A stretch of 6,011 bases of DNA from Acidobacteriota bacterium (lineage in GTDB: Bacteria > Acidobacteriota > HRBIN11): positions 1 through 6,011 of the forward strand of contig JAUQPV010000168.1 in NCBI GenBank assembly GCA_030550225.1, given 5' to 3'. Below, piece after piece: positions 1-5,428 of the stretch; the first letter of the stretch is position 1, and every line of letters starts with the position of its first letter. The notes below the pieces were generated by a model that worked only from the letters and a program-made list of their open reading frames with translations, had not been told where the DNA came from and ran no database searches. Position numbers and translations under genes: made by a program.

Positions 1-129
1 GGCGCTCCCGGTCGCCCCCTTCCTGTCCCAGGGGCGAACGCTTTGGGGACACAGGGGGAAGCGCAGGCAACTGCGTAAGTCCTACTGGATTTTGCACCCA
101 CATCCTGTATCCTGGATCGAGGACGTAAG
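1..129 (+). other. menC leader / possible 3' end of an upstream gene
   Basis: This stretch is too short to assign. One plus-strand frame is open from base 2 and ends in a TGA at 131-133 that overlaps the menC ATG (ATGA). That arrangement would fit the last 43 residues of an upstream, translationally coupled gene, but I recognise no family in them. The other two plus frames are also open for most of the stretch, so openness proves little. Two heptamer-like units (catcctg, tatcctg) at 101-114 resemble the intergenic arrays seen elsewhere in the window and argue for at least partly non-coding DNA. No convincing promoter is visible. Confidence 0.25.
119..123 (+). promoter_or_regulatory. Ribosome binding site of menC
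   Basis: GAGGA lies 6 bases before the ATG at 130. This is good Shine-Dalgarno spacing and supports that ATG as the menC start. Confidence 0.6.
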
Positions 130-1257
130 ATGAGGGCCCGCATCTATCCCGAAGCCGTCGAATTACTCCTGATCCGCCTCCCTTTAGTCGAACCCTTCGA
201 GACGAGCTTTGGCCGGACGGACGTCCGGGAAATCCTGCTCGTGCGAGTCTTCCAAGACGGCTTCGAGGGCTGGGGCGAATGCGTCACGGACCACGCCCCC
301 CTGTACAGCCCGGAGTGCAACGGAACGGCCCGGTATATCCTGGAGGCGTTCCTCATCCCGGCCCTGTTCCAAGCGCCCCTCCGGCACGTGCGGGAGTGGC
401 CCCGGCGGGTCGCCTTCGTCAAGGGTCACCCGATGGCGAAGGCGGCCCTCGAGATGGCCCTGTGGGACCTTTACGGACAAATAGTCGGCCGAAGCCTGCG
501 GGACCTGTGGGGCGGGACAAAAGACCGCGTGCCGGCCGGCGTCAGCGTCGGCATCCATTCGGACGTCCCGTCGCTCCTGCGGACCGTCGAGCGGTACCGA
601 GCGGAGGGCTACCGACGCATCAAACTCAAAATCAAGCCCGGTCACGACCATGAGGTCCTGACGGCCGTACGGCAAGCCTTTCCGGACGCCGTCCTGACGG
701 CCGACGCTAACGCCGCCTACCGGTGGCCCCGGGATCGAGCCGTCCTCGTCTCGATGGACGTCTACCGGCTTCAGATGTTGGAACAGCCCTTCCCGCCGGA
801 CGACTGGCTCGGCCACGCTCGACTTCAACGGGCCATCCGGACATCTATCTGCCTCGACGAGTCGGTGACAAGCCTGGCCACTCTGCGGCTGGCCTTGCGC
901 TTGCGAGCGGCACAAATCATCAACATCAAGCCGGGTCGGGTCGGGGGTTATACGGTCGCCCGCCGGATCCACGAAGTCTGCTATCGCCGGGGCGTGCCCG
1001 TCTGGTGCGGCGGGATGCTCGAAACGGGCATCGGGCGAGCCGCCAACGTGGCCCTGGCATCCCTTCCGGGATTCACGCTCCCGAACGACCTGTCGGCCAG
1101 TCGCCGGTACTGGGTCGAAGACATCGTCGAGCCGCCCTTTGAGCTCCAGGCCGGTGGCTACCTGGCGGTCCCCACGGGGCCCGGCCTCGGCGTTCGAGTC
1201 GTCCGGGCGCGCCTGCCCGTCCAATGGTCCCAGACATACCGGCGGGGCGACGTTTAG
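130..1257 (+). CDS. menC: o-Succinylbenzoate synthase (enolase superfamily)
   Basis: This 375-residue cytoplasmic enzyme would dehydrate SHCHC to o-succinylbenzoate in menaquinone biosynthesis. The N-terminal capping domain (about 1-130) contains the typical PFETSFGRT segment at 22-30. The C-terminal barrel carries the full catalytic set: a KLK pair (K165, K167), metal ligands D192, E218 and D243 (in TADAN, EQPF and CLDES), and the second catalytic lysine K267 in NIKPGRVGGY. The substrate-loop region with GIGRA (near 300) and the late LPNDLSAS segment also fit the OSBS/N-acylamino acid racemase subgroup. Length is normal for that subgroup. The start has a good ribosome binding site. No other men gene is visible, and some members of this subgroup act as N-succinylamino acid racemases, so the exact substrate is inferred. 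The gene converges on the FHA gene. Confidence 0.93.
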   Translation: MRARIYPEAVELLLIRLPLVEPFETSFGRTDVREILLVRVFQDGFEGWGECVTDHAPLYSPECNGTARYILEAFLIPALFQAPLRHVREWPRRVAFVKGHPMAKAALEMALWDLYGQIVGRSLRDLWGGTKDRVPAGVSVGIHSDVPSLLRTVERYRAEGYRRIKLKIKPGHDHEVLTAVRQAFPDAVLTADANAAYRWPRDRAVLVSMDVYRLQMLEQPFPPDDWLGHARLQRAIRTSICLDESVTSLATLRLALRLRAAQIINIKPGRVGGYTVARRIHEVCYRRGVPVWCGGMLETGIGRAANVALASLPGFTLPNDLSASRRYWVEDIVEPPFELQAGGYLAVPTGPGLGVRVVRARLPVQWSQTYRRGDV

Positions 1258-1270
1258 GGACGGAGTCTGG

Positions 1271-1298
1271 ACAGGGCCGTTCGGTTCGTGAAAACCCG
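1271..1298 (+). repeat. Dispersed 28-nt structured repeat, copy 1
   Basis: This segment matches 4376-4403 at 25 of 28 bases in the same orientation. The only differences are at repeat positions 6, 19 and 22. Its core CCGTTCGGTT (1277-1286) can pair with AACCCGTACGG (1293-1303) around a six-base loop, with one mismatch and one bulge. It lies just after menC. It has no T-run, so it is not a convincing terminator for menC. Confidence 0.6.
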
Positions 1299-1315
1299 TA
1301 CGGATTCAGCGGGTT
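1291..1315 (-). terminator. Weak terminator-like hairpin for the FHA operon
   Basis: Read on the minus strand, AACCCG (1315-1310) and CGGGTT (1298-1293) form a 6-bp stem around an 11-base loop. The run TTTT (1294-1291) overlaps the stem end. It lies about 75 bases after the FHA gene stop, a sensible place for a terminator. The stem is short, the loop long and the T-run only four bases, so this is tentative. It competes with the plus-strand hairpin of the 28-nt repeat. Confidence 0.3.
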
Positions 1316-1390
1316 CGACCCCGTCATCGCGTCGTGACGGAGTCTGGAAAGAAGCTGTCGCCTTTACTGCCGACCGACCCATCGGCCCGC

Positions 1391-2641
1391 TTACGTCCGG
1401 ACTTCCAGGACATGGCCGGCGACCTGAATCCGGTCGCCCGGCTGGAGGACGTGTTCGGCCGTGATCGGCTGGCCGTTGACCAACGTGGGATTCGTCTGGC
1501 TGAGGTTGACGAGGACAAACTGACCCTGGGCGTTCCGCCGAATCTGGGCCTGCCGACGGGAGACGTGCGGGTCCAGGATGACGACTTGGGCAGAGGCGGC
1601 GTCCCGACCGATGACGACACCCGTCGGAGGAACGGGGAAGCTTTGACCCTGGACAGCCCCCTGAACACCGACGAGGGTCAGGACCGACAGGGCGATGGTC
1701 TCTCCGGCCAAGGCCTCCGTGGGTTCGGCCGATGAAGCGGCCGGGACGGCACTCGCCGACATGCTGGCGGGGACCGCTGGCACCGGAGCCGGTCCGATAG
1801 ACGCCCGGGCCGGAGCGGCCGGGACGGCTCGAGCGGCGACCGGTTCAGCGGCGACGGCCGGCTTCGGGAGGCGGATCAGCCAGGTCACGATAGCGATCAG
1901 GCCGATGAAGATCGTCCCGATCGTGAAGAGCCATGGCCATAAGCCGGGGTTCCGGGCCGTCAGCGGCAGGCCCAGCCGATAGGCCACGTTCCCTTCCTTG
2001 GGGTTGAACTCGATCCACTGGGCACCCGGCGGTAAGACGATTGTGTCTGTTTCCATGTATTGGACGGTCTGCCCAGCCGTGAAAGCGTCGCTTTGGGTGT
2101 AAGCACAGCTCACGACGACTCGAGCCGCCTCCTGGGTGACGACCTTACAGTTCTCCAAGAATTCTGGGATCCGAAGACGCCATCCATCCGGCGTGTACCG
2201 AAAGAGGTCCACCAACGTCATGGTGAGATGCATTACCCGATTGGCATCGTCAAATTCGATCTTCAGGCTCTTGCGGTCGATGTAAAACCGGGGTTGGTTC
2301 TCCCCCGTCAAGGACCGGAATAAGACGTAAGGGTTGCTGGCATATAACTGCTTGACGGCGTTATACAGGTTGCCGGGATACCGGTAATGCGTCTCAAGGA
2401 CGCCCTCCCCCAGCGGCGTGACCCGAAGGGTCCCCTCGATGTCGACCCGGGGGAGTGGTTGAGCGATGGCCGGAACAGAACCCAGACCCCAGAGCACGAC
2501 GCCCAGGGCCCATAAATAGCGAATGGCGAATGGCGAATAGCGTATGGCGGATAGCGAACACGGGACGGCCCTCGGCCGACGGCCGAAGGCGGTCATGCAT
2601 CCCGTGGCTCGCGCGTCTCGGGAGGTCATCCGGCCTACCAT
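1391..2641 (-). CDS. Membrane-anchored FHA-domain protein with extracytoplasmic domain
   Basis: The product is a 416-residue protein. It has an unusually long N-terminus (about 1-42), a hydrophobic signal-peptide core LWALGVVLWGLG (43-54) and a likely cleavage site after PAIA (57-60). An unrecognised, probably extracytoplasmic domain follows (61-233; C165 and C179 might pair). Next come one membrane span (about 234-257), a Pro/Ala-rich linker (258-318) and a C-terminal FHA domain (321-416). The FHA domain shows GR (345-346), S361-R362 and N389-G390; the usual His of SRxH is Gln (Q364). FHA domains bind phosphothreonine proteins, so the cytoplasmic end probably reads a Ser/Thr kinase signal. 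The first ATG overlaps the transglutaminase stop (ATGGTAG) and has GGAG at 2652-2655, ten bases upstream; Met5 or Met16 are alternative starts. Codons 29-43 run through a heptamer array. Confidence 0.85.
   Translation of the reverse strand: MVGRMTSRDARATGCMTAFGRRPRAVPCSLSAIRYSPFAIRYLWALGVVLWGLGSVPAIAQPLPRVDIEGTLRVTPLGEGVLETHYRYPGNLYNAVKQLYASNPYVLFRSLTGENQPRFYIDRKSLKIEFDDANRVMHLTMTLVDLFRYTPDGWRLRIPEFLENCKVVTQEAARVVVSCAYTQSDAFTAGQTVQYMETDTIVLPPGAQWIEFNPKEGNVAYRLGLPLTARNPGLWPWLFTIGTIFIGLIAIVTWLIRLPKPAVAAEPVAARAVPAAPARASIGPAPVPAVPASMSASAVPAASSAEPTEALAGETIALSVLTLVGVQGAVQGQSFPVPPTGVVIGRDAASAQVVILDPHVSRRQAQIRRNAQGQFVLVNLSQTNPTLVNGQPITAEHVLQPGDRIQVAGHVLEVRT
2517..2558. repeat. Heptamer tandem array inside the FHA gene 5' end
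   Basis: Six consecutive 7-bp units of consensus T(A/G)GCG(A/G/T)A run without gaps. Because 21 bp is seven codons, the minus-strand translation shows a seven-residue peptide repeat, SLSAIRY then SPFAIRY, directly before the hydrophobic signal-peptide core. Arrays of this kind are otherwise between genes in this window. Confidence 0.85.
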
Positions 2642-3723
2642 GGGGATACGACTCCGTTCTTCCGAAGTTCGTTGTAATCGGCTAAAATGAATGTTCCCTG
2701 CTCAAGATTCTTCTTGACGAAAGCCTCGGCCACGCGAACGCTCTCCTCGAAGCTCACGCGGGGCGACACGATCTCGGGAAAGTGGCTATAGGCGTAATTC
2801 CGGTCGACGAACGTCGACTCGACGAAGACGTACTGGCCGTTCTGGAGACGGATCCACGGGATGGCGTGGCCCGGCATGAGGGCGATGCCGGCGTCGATAC
2901 CGACGGCCTGGGCCATCGAGGCAAACAAGAGGGCTAAGTCCAGGCACGTCCCGGCCTTTCGCTGGATCGAGTCTTTCGGGAACTGGACGTACTGGTTGAA
3001 GTGGGGCGTCCAGGCGTCGGACGGTTCCTGGATGTAGCGAACGCCGTAGTTGCGCAGACAATAGAAGATGGCCGCCCAGGCCCGGATCCGGTCCTCGTCG
3101 TCGGACGACGTGTTCAATCCGCTCGTACAAGCCGCTCCGGCCGTCTTCGTGACCTCCTCGTTGGGCGTCATGAAGACCCCGACCAGAGGCCAGTTCGCAA
3201 ATTGGTCATACCAGTTGATGATTTCGTCGTCGGGCATGCTCGTCCACGTCAGGTAGTTCCGACCCATGACCTTAATGGGTCGGTCCAGGGCTTTCGTGAC
3301 GGTTCGACCGTTGGGGTGTCGGTAAGTGACCTCGATCTTTACGGGGAGCGACCGACCGGAGGTCTCCTTCGTGATGGATTCGTTCACGATGGGGTAATAG
3401 AAGTCCACGATCCGCTGACCTTCCAGGACGATGTCGATGGTGTGGTCCGTCGGCGCCGTATAGTCGGTCATCGTATAGCGGACCCGGACGTCCCGGATGG
3501 CGCCGGGGCCTTTGTTGTGGATGAGGGTCCGGACGAGCCACAGGCCGACCTTCTCGTCGCCATATAGCTTGTAAGCGGCCCCCAGGAGCTCCGTCTTGTG
3601 GGCGACCTGAAGCTCGACCTGGGGCGTTCGGGCATACAGGGCCCACATCCAGACGGCCAGCAGGGCGGAGACGAAGAACATCCCTGTCAGGCCGAGTCGA
3701 AGGACCCAGACAAACACTCGCAT
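2635..3723 (-). CDS. Membrane-anchored transglutaminase-like (Cys-His-Glu) protein
   Basis: The product is a 362-residue protein with an N-terminal membrane anchor (about 8-29, not obviously cleaved), so the rest should lie outside the membrane. Residues 34-160 look beta-rich, possibly Ig-like. Residues 240-310 form a transglutaminase/papain-like core: C260 in GTCLDLALL, H286 in PGHA and E302 in VFVEST, where classical members have Asp. The short C-terminal tail after an Arg-Lys-Asn-Gly stretch resembles related bacterial secreted proteins. Such domains cleave, crosslink or only bind peptides, so the reaction here is unknown. The start has a strong GGGAGGGG (3728-3735) on a leader with a promoter and a large hairpin. 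Its stop overlaps the start of the FHA gene by 7 bp, pointing to co-expression and a shared role. Confidence 0.85.
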   Translation of the reverse strand: MRVFVWVLRLGLTGMFFVSALLAVWMWALYARTPQVELQVAHKTELLGAAYKLYGDEKVGLWLVRTLIHNKGPGAIRDVRVRYTMTDYTAPTDHTIDIVLEGQRIVDFYYPIVNESITKETSGRSLPVKIEVTYRHPNGRTVTKALDRPIKVMGRNYLTWTSMPDDEIINWYDQFANWPLVGVFMTPNEEVTKTAGAACTSGLNTSSDDEDRIRAWAAIFYCLRNYGVRYIQEPSDAWTPHFNQYVQFPKDSIQRKAGTCLDLALLFASMAQAVGIDAGIALMPGHAIPWIRLQNGQYVFVESTFVDRNYAYSHFPEIVSPRVSFEESVRVAEAFVKKNLEQGTFILADYNELRKNGVVSPW

Positions 3724-3727
3724 CGAT

Positions 3728-3735
3728 CCCCTCCC
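3728..3735 (-). promoter_or_regulatory. Ribosome binding site of the transglutaminase-like gene
   Basis: The minus strand reads GGGAGGGG four bases before the ATG at 3723-3721. It lies just downstream of the large leader hairpin, whose near end is at 3744, so the site itself is outside the stem. Confidence 0.6.
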
Positions 3736-3743
3736 TTATGGAG

Positions 3744-3805
3744 AGCAAACGACGAACGGCGAACAGCCCATCGCCCCGTGGGCCATTCGCTCCTCACCGT
3801 TTGCT
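3744..3805 (-). repeat. 27-bp imperfect palindrome forming the leader hairpin
   Basis: Arms 3744-3770 and 3779-3805 are inverted copies around an 8-base loop. The outer 8 bp (AGCAAACG / CGTTTGCT) are perfect. By direct pairing 20 of 27 positions are Watson-Crick. On the minus-strand RNA five of the remaining seven are G-U wobbles, leaving two mismatches, so the RNA of the downstream genes folds better than the opposite strand. The minus strand can also be read as successive heptamers such as TCGCCGT and TCGTCGT, linking it to the other arrays. No T-run follows, so it is not a standard terminator. Confidence 0.7.
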
Positions 3806-3807
3806 AC

Positions 3808-3836
3808 ATTTTAAACGGCCCGTCCCTGAAAGTCTA
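3808..3836 (-). promoter_or_regulatory. Candidate sigma70-type promoter for the transglutaminase-FHA pair
   Basis: On the minus strand a TAGACT -35 box (3836-3831) is followed after exactly 17 bases by a TAAAAT -10 box (3813-3808). These match 4/6 and 5/6 of the consensus. The expected transcription start near 3801 falls inside the first arm of the leader hairpin. The site is in the gap between the unknown gene and the transglutaminase gene and points the right way. It was found by eye and has no experimental support. Confidence 0.45.
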
Positions 3837-3871
3837 TCTCTCTGCAGACCCTCACCCCACCTCATCCGTCG

Positions 3872-3906
3872 AGGAGGCTCCATGCCCTTGGCTCTATGCT
3901 CTTTGC
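3872..3906. repeat. Heptamer array abutting the stop of the unknown gene
   Basis: Five 7-bp units end in GC on the plus strand (aggaggc, tccatgc, ccttggc, tctatgc, tctttgc) and run without gaps up to base 3906. The TAG stop of the neighbouring minus-strand gene occupies 3909-3907, so the array begins at the first base after the stop. The units are degenerate, but the GC position is kept in all five. Confidence 0.6.
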
Positions 3907-4335
3907 CTACCCCATGACGGGAAACGTGAAGGTCCAATCGACCCAGAGGGCCGACAGGCCGGCCGGACGGACGGCCCAGTCTTGGAGGCTTGACCCCAGG
4001 AATCCGGCGACGGCCTCCAGGGTGGACCGTTCGAGGATGTCCGTCTGGACGCTCAGCCGATGGGGCGGCCCGGCCGACCACTCGAAGGCCTGGCCCCGAC
4101 ACGTGAGGATCAACCAGGACACGAGGCTCCACAGGTGGTCCCGGGGGTCGCCCCGCCATCGGAGACGGACGAGGTCCGCATGCATCAACCAGGCCCGCTG
4201 GTAATGGTCGGGGAACCACACGCAGGCCCGTCGTCGCTGGACCTCGGTCACGAGGCCGACGGCGTCTCTCGGCAGACTCATCCGACCCGGCCGGGGCCGG
4301 ACCAATTCTCCGACCCGCAAGGGCTCGTGGGTCAT
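3907..4335 (-). CDS. Small tryptophan-rich protein of unknown function
   Basis: I do not recognise this 142-residue protein. Residues 5-58 have the look of a small beta-barrel of SH3 or KOW type: a RVGELVRP strand, a GLVTEV turn and strand, ACVWF, then AWLMHADLVRL. The second half contains a short hydrophobic stretch (about 68-79), then alternating strands and a probable helix. Nine tryptophans in 142 residues is high. There is no signal peptide, so it is probably cytoplasmic. The ATG at 4335 has only a weak GGGCGG-type site before it. The gene lies alone between truA and the transglutaminase gene with about 175-183 bp on each side. A nucleic-acid or protein-binding role is a guess from the barrel-like half. 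A phage or plasmid origin is not indicated. A real gene is likely but not proven, because GC-rich DNA produces many open frames. Confidence 0.6.
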   Translation of the reverse strand: MTHEPLRVGELVRPRPGRMSLPRDAVGLVTEVQRRRACVWFPDHYQRAWLMHADLVRLRWRGDPRDHLWSLVSWLILTCRGQAFEWSAGPPHRLSVQTDILERSTLEAVAGFLGSSLQDWAVRPAGLSALWVDWTFTFPVMG

Positions 4336-4375
4336 CGCACCGCCCAGTCTGTGAAGGTGCCTATCCTCTTGCTTG

Positions 4376-4403
4376 ACAGGACCGTTCGGTTCGGGAGAAC
4401 CCG
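4376..4403 (+). repeat. Dispersed 28-nt structured repeat, copy 2
   Basis: This is the second copy of the 1271-1298 element, 25 of 28 bases identical. Here CCGTTCGGTTC (4382-4392) can pair with GAACCCGGATGG around a GGGA loop, with G-U pairs and one bulged base on the plus strand. It lies 40 bases before the start of the unknown gene and after truA, so its orientation relative to the flanking genes differs from copy 1. A TTGACA (4373-4378) at its left edge has no -10 partner. Confidence 0.6.
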
Positions 4404-4487
4404 GATGGGACCGACTTTCTCATCGCCCGGGCGACCGGCTGGGCCGACGTCCCGACGGCGGGACGGAGCCGGAAGAGGCCCGGCCTC

Positions 4488-4515
4488 CACTCCATTCCAC
4501 ATTCCCCATTCATCG
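4488..4515. repeat. Heptamer array containing the truA stop
   Basis: Four 7-bp units (cactcca, ttccaca, ttcccca, ttcatcg) run in tandem. The truA stop (TGA on the minus strand, 4512-4510) lies inside the last unit, so the array starts at the very end of the reading frame. Confidence 0.55.
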
Positions 4516-5283
4516 GCGATTCTCCGGATACAAGCGGTCCGGCGGATAGGCGATGTACGCCAAGCAGAGTCCCTGAGGCGGGGCCTTCAGGCGGACCCAG
4601 TCGTGGAGCTGTTCGGCCAGGATCCGACGGACGGCGTCCGCGGGCTTGCGGCCCATGCCGATCTCGACGAGGAGGCCGACGATGTACCGGACCATCCCCC
4701 GCAGAAAGCCCGGGCAAGCGATGTGGAACACATACAGGGGGTGTTGATTGTCCCATCGGGCCCAGAGGACCGTCCGGACGGCTTCCTGACCCGGTTGGAG
4801 GCCCTTCCCGAAGGGGGCATAGTTATACGTCCCCACGAGGTCCTGGGCCGCCTCGACCATGGCCCCGAAGTTCAGGGCGACGGGGAGTGACCACACGTAA
4901 GGGTACAGGTACGGCGGCGTCACTTCGCCCGTATAGACCCGGTAGACATACTCCTTCCACAGGGCCGAAAAACGAGCATGGAAGTTCGGCGGGACCCGCT
5001 CGATGACCCGGACCCGAATGTCCCACGGGAGCACGCTGTTCAGCGAACGGCGGAGGCGCGTCGTGTCGACGGGCCGAGGCAAGTAGAAGTGGGCGACTTG
5101 ATAGTCGGCGTGAACGCCGGCGTCCGTCCGGCCAGCCCCCATCAGACGGACGGGGTAATTCAGGATCATCCTCATCTTTTCTTCGAGGGTCCCCTGTACG
5201 GTCGGGCCATGGGGCTGGTACTGCCATCCCCAGTATCGGGTCCCGTCGTACTGAACGATCATGCGGTACTTGAGTTGGGTCAT
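4510..5283 (-). CDS. truA: tRNA pseudouridine(38-40) synthase
   Basis: The product is a 257-residue enzyme that would isomerise uridines 38-40 in the anticodon arm of many tRNAs. The N-terminus has the family's YDGTRYWGWQ (12-21) and PTVQGTLEE segments. The catalytic Asp is D54 in GAGRTDAGVHA (49-59). FHARFSA (101-107) followed by Y114, MVRYIVG (197-203) and the closing APPQGLCL (234-241) are all in the expected order. Length is normal for TruA. No Shine-Dalgarno sequence precedes the ATG at 5283; instead the minus strand reads TCCTCCTT nine bases upstream. Met8 is an alternative start that would still keep the YDGT strand. The gene follows pyrE after 123 bp and its stop lies in a heptamer array. 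Confidence 0.95.
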   Translation of the reverse strand: MTQLKYRMIVQYDGTRYWGWQYQPHGPTVQGTLEEKMRMILNYPVRLMGAGRTDAGVHADYQVAHFYLPRPVDTTRLRRSLNSVLPWDIRVRVIERVPPNFHARFSALWKEYVYRVYTGEVTPPYLYPYVWSLPVALNFGAMVEAAQDLVGTYNYAPFGKGLQPGQEAVRTVLWARWDNQHPLYVFHIACPGFLRGMVRYIVGLLVEIGMGRKPADAVRRILAEQLHDWVRLKAPPQGLCLAYIAYPPDRLYPENRR

Positions 5284-5406
5284 GGTGCAAGCAAGGAGGA
5301 CCGTTCGGGAATTCGGCCGTTCGGCCGGTGGGCCGATGGGCCGATAGGTAAAGGATAGGAGGGATAGATACGAGGAGAGGGATTTCTCGACGGACTGCCC
5401 ATCTGC
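5284..5406 (-). other. pyrE-truA gap with low-complexity DNA
   Basis: This 123-bp leader of truA is almost wholly repetitive: a heptamer array at the pyrE end, a purine-rich stretch (about 5349-5392, plus strand) and an octamer array near truA. I see no convincing promoter or terminator in it. Confidence 0.5.
5301..5348. repeat. Octamer tandem array upstream of truA
   Basis: Six consecutive 8-bp units are visible: ccgttcgg twice, gaattcgg, then ccggtggg, ccgatggg and ccgatagg. The loose consensus is CCG(A/T)T(C/G)GG. The array begins with AGGACCGTTCGG (5297-5308), which is identical to 4378-4389 in the dispersed 28-nt repeat, so the two repeat types share a core. A CCCATCGGCCC 11-mer of this array (minus strand) also occurs at 1378-1388 beside the FHA gene stop. 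Confidence 0.75.
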
Positions 5407-5428
5407 CTACTGCCCACCGCCCATCGGG
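5393..5428. repeat. Heptamer array containing the pyrE stop
   Basis: On the minus strand the units CGATGGG, CGGTGGG, CAGTAGG, CAGATGGG (one base longer) and CAGTCC run in tandem. The pyrE TAG stop (5409-5407) lies within the third unit, and the last residues of PyrE (Pro-Met-Gly-Gly-Gly-Gln) are encoded by the array. Confidence 0.65.

Larger units (their letters stand above)
1259..1348. repeat. 13-bp direct repeat pair in the convergent gap
   Basis: The 13-mer GACGGAGTCTGGA occurs at 1259-1271, just after the menC stop, and again at 1336-1348. The two copies bracket a 64-bp segment that holds the hairpins described below. The bracketed arrangement could be a relic of a small insertion or duplication, or chance sharing of a repeat family. 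No open reading frame of note lies between them. Confidence 0.5.

Noticed and set aside
184..1224. Long antisense open frame (346 codons) opposite menC
   Set aside because: It is a mirror of a GC-rich coding gene. The translation has no recognisable domain and is rich in Arg, Gly, Asp and Pro, while the plus strand carries an intact enolase-superfamily enzyme.
1305..1325. tRNA-like T-arm (GGGTTCGACCC)
   Set aside because: The short stem and TTCGA loop resemble a T-arm, but no matching acceptor, D-arm or anticodon arm can be built around it.
2517..2558. CRISPR array
   Set aside because: The repeat unit is 7 bp with no spacers, and it lies within a reading frame.
3001..3567. 188-codon plus-strand frame opposite the transglutaminase-like gene
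   Set aside because: The minus strand has a clear membrane anchor and catalytic motifs in the same DNA; the plus frame is a shadow.
3744..3805. Intrinsic terminator of the unknown gene
   Set aside because: The hairpin is strong, but on the minus strand it is followed by a purine-rich ribosome binding site and not by a T-run.
4373..4378. TTGACA as a plus-strand -35 box
   Set aside because: No -10-like hexamer lies 15-19 bases downstream, and no plus-strand gene follows.
4060..4890. 276-codon plus-strand frame opposite truA and the unknown gene
   Set aside because: It is antisense to the end of truA and crosses the intergenic repeats; its translation shows no domain.
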